Origin: Spirochaetota bacterium
GTDB taxonomy: Bacteria > Spirochaetota > Spirochaetia > DTKZ01
Direction of reading: 5' to 3'
Assembly: GCA_029562045.1 (NCBI GenBank)
Contig: JAKQWJ010000232.1
Span: forward strand, 1 to 6,463
Length of the DNA: 6,463 nucleotides
Shown here: positions 4,420 through 6,463 of the stretch, in pieces
How the letters are laid out: the number at the start of each line of letters is the position of its first letter
Position numbering within the stretch: position 1 is the first letter of the stretch
Translations under genes and position numbers: made by a program
Notes under the pieces: model-generated
Told to the model about the DNA's origin: nothing
Databases searched by the model: none
The model's input: the letters and a program-made list of their open reading frames with translations, nothing else

Positions 4420-5202
4420 ATGAAGGACGAGAGCAGGCTGCTGAAGAAGGTGCGGGAGGCTCTGGAGAAAATGGGGCTCTTCGCCCTGTTCCTGGGGGAG
4501 GTGGCGAAGTGGACATTCCGAAAACCTTTCCGGGCCCGTCTGGTGACGGAGCAGCTGGAGACGATCGGTGTCATGTCCGTGCCCATCATCCTGCTCTCCA
4601 GCCTGTCCATCGGCATGATTTTTTCCCTCCAGCTGGGCAACTTCCTGTCCATGTTCCGGGCGGAGATCCTGACCGGGGCGGCGGTGGCCAAAACCATGTC
4701 CCGGGAACTGGCGCCGGTGGTGACCACCCTGATGCTGATCGCCAAGAACGGGTCGGCCATGACCGCCGAACTGGGCACCATGCGGTCCACGGAGCAGCTG
4801 GACGCCATGGAAACCATGTCGGTGAACCCCATCCAGTACCTGGTGGTTCCCCGGGTGATCGCCTCGGTGATCGTGTTTCCGGTCCTGACGGGGATCGCCA
4901 ACATCGTGGGCGTCCTGGGGAGCTATTTCATCACCGTGATGGTCAGGGGAGTGGATGCGGCGGGCTTCCTGGACCAGCTCTACTCCTACACCCGGCCCCG
5001 GGACATAAGCTCCGGGCTGATCAAAGCGGCGGTGATGGGGCTCCTGGTGAGCCTGATCTGCAGTTTCTACGGTTATCATGCCCGGGGAGGCTCCCGGGGA
5101 GTGGGGGACGCCGCCACCCGGGCGGTGGTCACCTCGTCGGTGGGGATTCTCATTGCGGACTACATCATGGCGGACATCATGATCAAGGTCCTGTTTCGTT
5201 GA
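4420..5202 (+). CDS. mlaE: MlaE family lipid ABC transporter permease
   Basis: A 260-residue inner-membrane permease of the MlaE (YrbE/TTG2B) family, the membrane part of the MlaFEDB-type complex that moves phospholipids or related lipids across the periplasmic side of the inner membrane. After an amphipathic N-terminal helix (about 1-40), hydrophobic segments fall near 47-70, 97-110, 144-178, 200-216 and 234-257. The conserved core runs from RELAPVVTTLM (95-105) through GSAMTAELGTMRSTEQLDAM (111-130) to NPIQYLVVPRVIA (136-148), with a late SFYGYHARGGSRGVG (215-229). The usual AGRxG before the core is AKNG here. The start at 4420 is supported by GGAGG and by the promoter just upstream; Met18 (4471) is an alternative. 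The gene is followed after 10 bases by the ATPase gene. Confidence 0.95.
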   Translation: MKDESRLLKKVREALEKMGLFALFLGEVAKWTFRKPFRARLVTEQLETIGVMSVPIILLSSLSIGMIFSLQLGNFLSMFRAEILTGAAVAKTMSRELAPVVTTLMLIAKNGSAMTAELGTMRSTEQLDAMETMSVNPIQYLVVPRVIASVIVFPVLTGIANIVGVLGSYFITVMVRGVDAAGFLDQLYSYTRPRDISSGLIKAAVMGLLVSLICSFYGYHARGGSRGVGDAATRAVVTSSVGILIADYIMADIMIKVLFR

Positions 5203-5212
5203 GGATGATGTC

Positions 5213-5989
5213 GTGGATGCCATCGTGTCGGTGCGGAATCTGACCAAATCCTTCGGCCCTGTCCGGGTCCTCCAGGGCCTGGACATGGATTTTCCCCGGG
5301 GAAAGATCACCTCCATCATCGGGCAGAGCGGAACGGGGAAAAGCGTTCTTTTCAAGAACATCATCGGCATCATGACCCCCGACGAAGGGTCCATCCTGGT
5401 GGACGGGGAGGACATCGCCGGGCTCCCGGAGGGGGAGAAACGCCGGGTCCGCCGGAAGTTCGGCTACGCCTTTCAGGACGCGGCGCTCTTCGATTCCATG
5501 ACGGTGGGGGAGAACATCGCCTTTCCCCTCCGGGAGGTCCTGGGCATGAAGGACCGGAAGGCCATGCAGCGGATCGTCCGGGAGAAGCTGGAATGGATCG
5601 ATCTTCCGGGGATCGAAGGCAAGTTTCCGTCGGAACTGTCCGGGGGGATGCGGAAGCGGGTGGGGGTGGCCCGGACTCTGGCGGTGGAGCCGGACATCCT
5701 GCTCTTCGACGAGCCCACCACGGGGCTGGACCCGGTGCTCAGCGAGAGCATCAACGCCCTGATCAGGAGGGTCAACGAGGAGTTCGGCATCACCTGCATC
5801 GTCATCAGCCACGACATCATCGGGACCTTCCACATAGCCCACCGGATCGGGTTCCTGGCGGACGGGGCGATCCAGGCGGCGGGGGACCCCGGAGAGGTGG
5901 CCCGGGCGGAGCACCCGATACTGCGGAAATTTTTGCAGAATTCCTTCACCGACCTGCGCCTGGACTGTGAAGACGAAGAGGAGGAGTGA
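5213..5989 (+). CDS. mlaF: MlaF family lipid ABC transporter ATP-binding protein
   Basis: A 258-residue cytoplasmic ATPase that powers the MlaE permease. Motifs are complete: Walker A GQSGTGKS (37-44), Q-loop FQDAALFD with Gln88, signature LSGGM (142-146), Walker B ILLFDEP (162-168), D-loop GLDP (171-174) and H-loop His200. It starts with GTG at 5213; no in-frame ATG fits, homology begins at once (IVSVRNLTKSFG), and GAGGA at 5201-5205 lies seven bases upstream, overlapping the mlaE stop. The protein ends in an acidic tail, CEDEEEE. The codons of that tail supply the AGGAGG (5979-5984) that serves as ribosome site for mlaD, whose ATG overlaps this stop by one base (TGATG). Confidence 0.96.
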   Translation: MDAIVSVRNLTKSFGPVRVLQGLDMDFPRGKITSIIGQSGTGKSVLFKNIIGIMTPDEGSILVDGEDIAGLPEGEKRRVRRKFGYAFQDAALFDSMTVGENIAFPLREVLGMKDRKAMQRIVREKLEWIDLPGIEGKFPSELSGGMRKRVGVARTLAVEPDILLFDEPTTGLDPVLSESINALIRRVNEEFGITCIVISHDIIGTFHIAHRIGFLADGAIQAAGDPGEVARAEHPILRKFLQNSFTDLRLDCEDEEEE

Positions 5990-6463
5990 TGTCCCGACTG
6001 GTAAAAATCGGCCTGTTTTTCCTCCTCACCACGGCGGGGACGGTGGTTTACATGATGCGCACCGCCGACCGGGTCGAGGCCAGGTCCACCTACACGATGG
6101 AGGTCATGATGGACGACGCCAGCGGAATCCTGATGGACACCAACATCCGTCTGGCGGGGGTCAATGTGGGAAAGGTCCGGGGCATCGAGCTGGTGGGGGG
6201 GAAGGCGAAGCTGACCCTGGAGCTTTCCACCGCGGTGAAGCTCTACGAGGACGCCCGGGTGGTCAAATCCATGGAGTCCATGCTCGGGGTCTCCGCCCTG
6301 TCGATCCATCCCGGGGTGAGGGAGGAGAGCCCTCTGAGGGCCGGGGGAATGATCCGGAATTCGGAGAGCAGCAACCTGATGGACCGGACCTTCTCGGGCG
6401 CATCCGACGCGGCCGTGGAGGCCGCCCTTCTGATGCGGGAGCTGCGGAAATTCCTGTCCGAGG
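5989..6463 (+). CDS. mlaD: MlaD family (MCE-domain) lipid-binding protein, 5' part
   Basis: The first 158 codons of a gene that continues past the right edge. An N-terminal transmembrane anchor (about 5-23, IGLFFLLTTAGTVVYMM region) is followed by a periplasmic MCE domain at about 35-110: MDDASGILMDTNIRLAGVNVGKVRGIEL is the typical G-x-x-V-G-x-V pattern, and SMLGVSALSIHPG (97-109) stands where the family has its lipid-contacting loop and final strand. After the MCE domain begins a Ser/Asp- and then helix-prone region (from about 124), probably the start of a long helical C-terminus. Such MCE proteins form hexameric rings on MlaE and hold the lipid in transit. Translation starts within the mlaF stop (TGATG) with AGGAGG four bases upstream. 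Confidence 0.93.
   Translation, partial: MSRLVKIGLFFLLTTAGTVVYMMRTADRVEARSTYTMEVMMDDASGILMDTNIRLAGVNVGKVRGIELVGGKAKLTLELSTAVKLYEDARVVKSMESMLGVSALSIHPGVREESPLRAGGMIRNSESSNLMDRTFSGASDAAVEAALLMRELRKFLSE

Noticed and set aside
1..6463. CRISPR array, tRNA, rRNA, insertion sequence or phage genes
   Set aside because: No regularly spaced repeats, cloverleaf, transposase or phage-like protein was seen on either strand.

Overview
This is a GC-rich window in which almost every base is coding. The genes point to a diderm (outer-membrane) bacterium, probably with an anaerobic or redox-active lifestyle. The evidence is an Mla-type lipid transporter operon, a ferredoxin-domain DUF362 protein and a C_GCAxxG_C_C-family cysteine protein. 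A high-GC spirochaete or deltaproteobacterium-like lineage would fit, but that placement is impression, not proof. All genes belong to known families, and I found no clear undescribed multi-gene system.

Layout. At the left edge a minus-strand unit reads leftward. It contains a YbaK/EbsC-type aminoacyl-tRNA deacylase followed 4 bases later by the start of an Rrf2-family regulator, which is cut by the window edge. The unit is driven by a near-consensus sigma70 promoter whose predicted start site falls on or beside the ATG, so the deacylase mRNA is probably leaderless. Divergently, a plus-strand group begins at 716. It runs from a DUF362 protein with two [4Fe-4S] motifs, through a closely spaced squalene/phytoene synthase (8-base gap), to a 186-base G-rich spacer and a 2'-5' RNA ligase family protein (ThpR). 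The ThpR reading frame carries a Gly/Arg-rich insertion flanked by an in-frame 32-bp direct repeat and containing a G-quadruplex motif. The end of thpR overlaps by 16 bases the end of a convergent minus-strand C_GCAxxG_C_C gene.

From about 4122 to 4419 lies a divergent intergenic region. It has a possible promoter for the cysteine-rich gene, a GC-rich inverted repeat, and a very good sigma70 promoter (TTGACG, 17-base spacer, TATTAT). That second promoter drives a rightward mlaE-mlaF-mlaD operon: permease, ATPase and the MCE-domain substrate-binding subunit, the last cut by the right edge. The three subunits should form an inner-membrane ABC complex that moves phospholipid or another lipid between inner and outer membranes. 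The other genes show no obvious shared pathway beyond the tight DUF362-synthase spacing.
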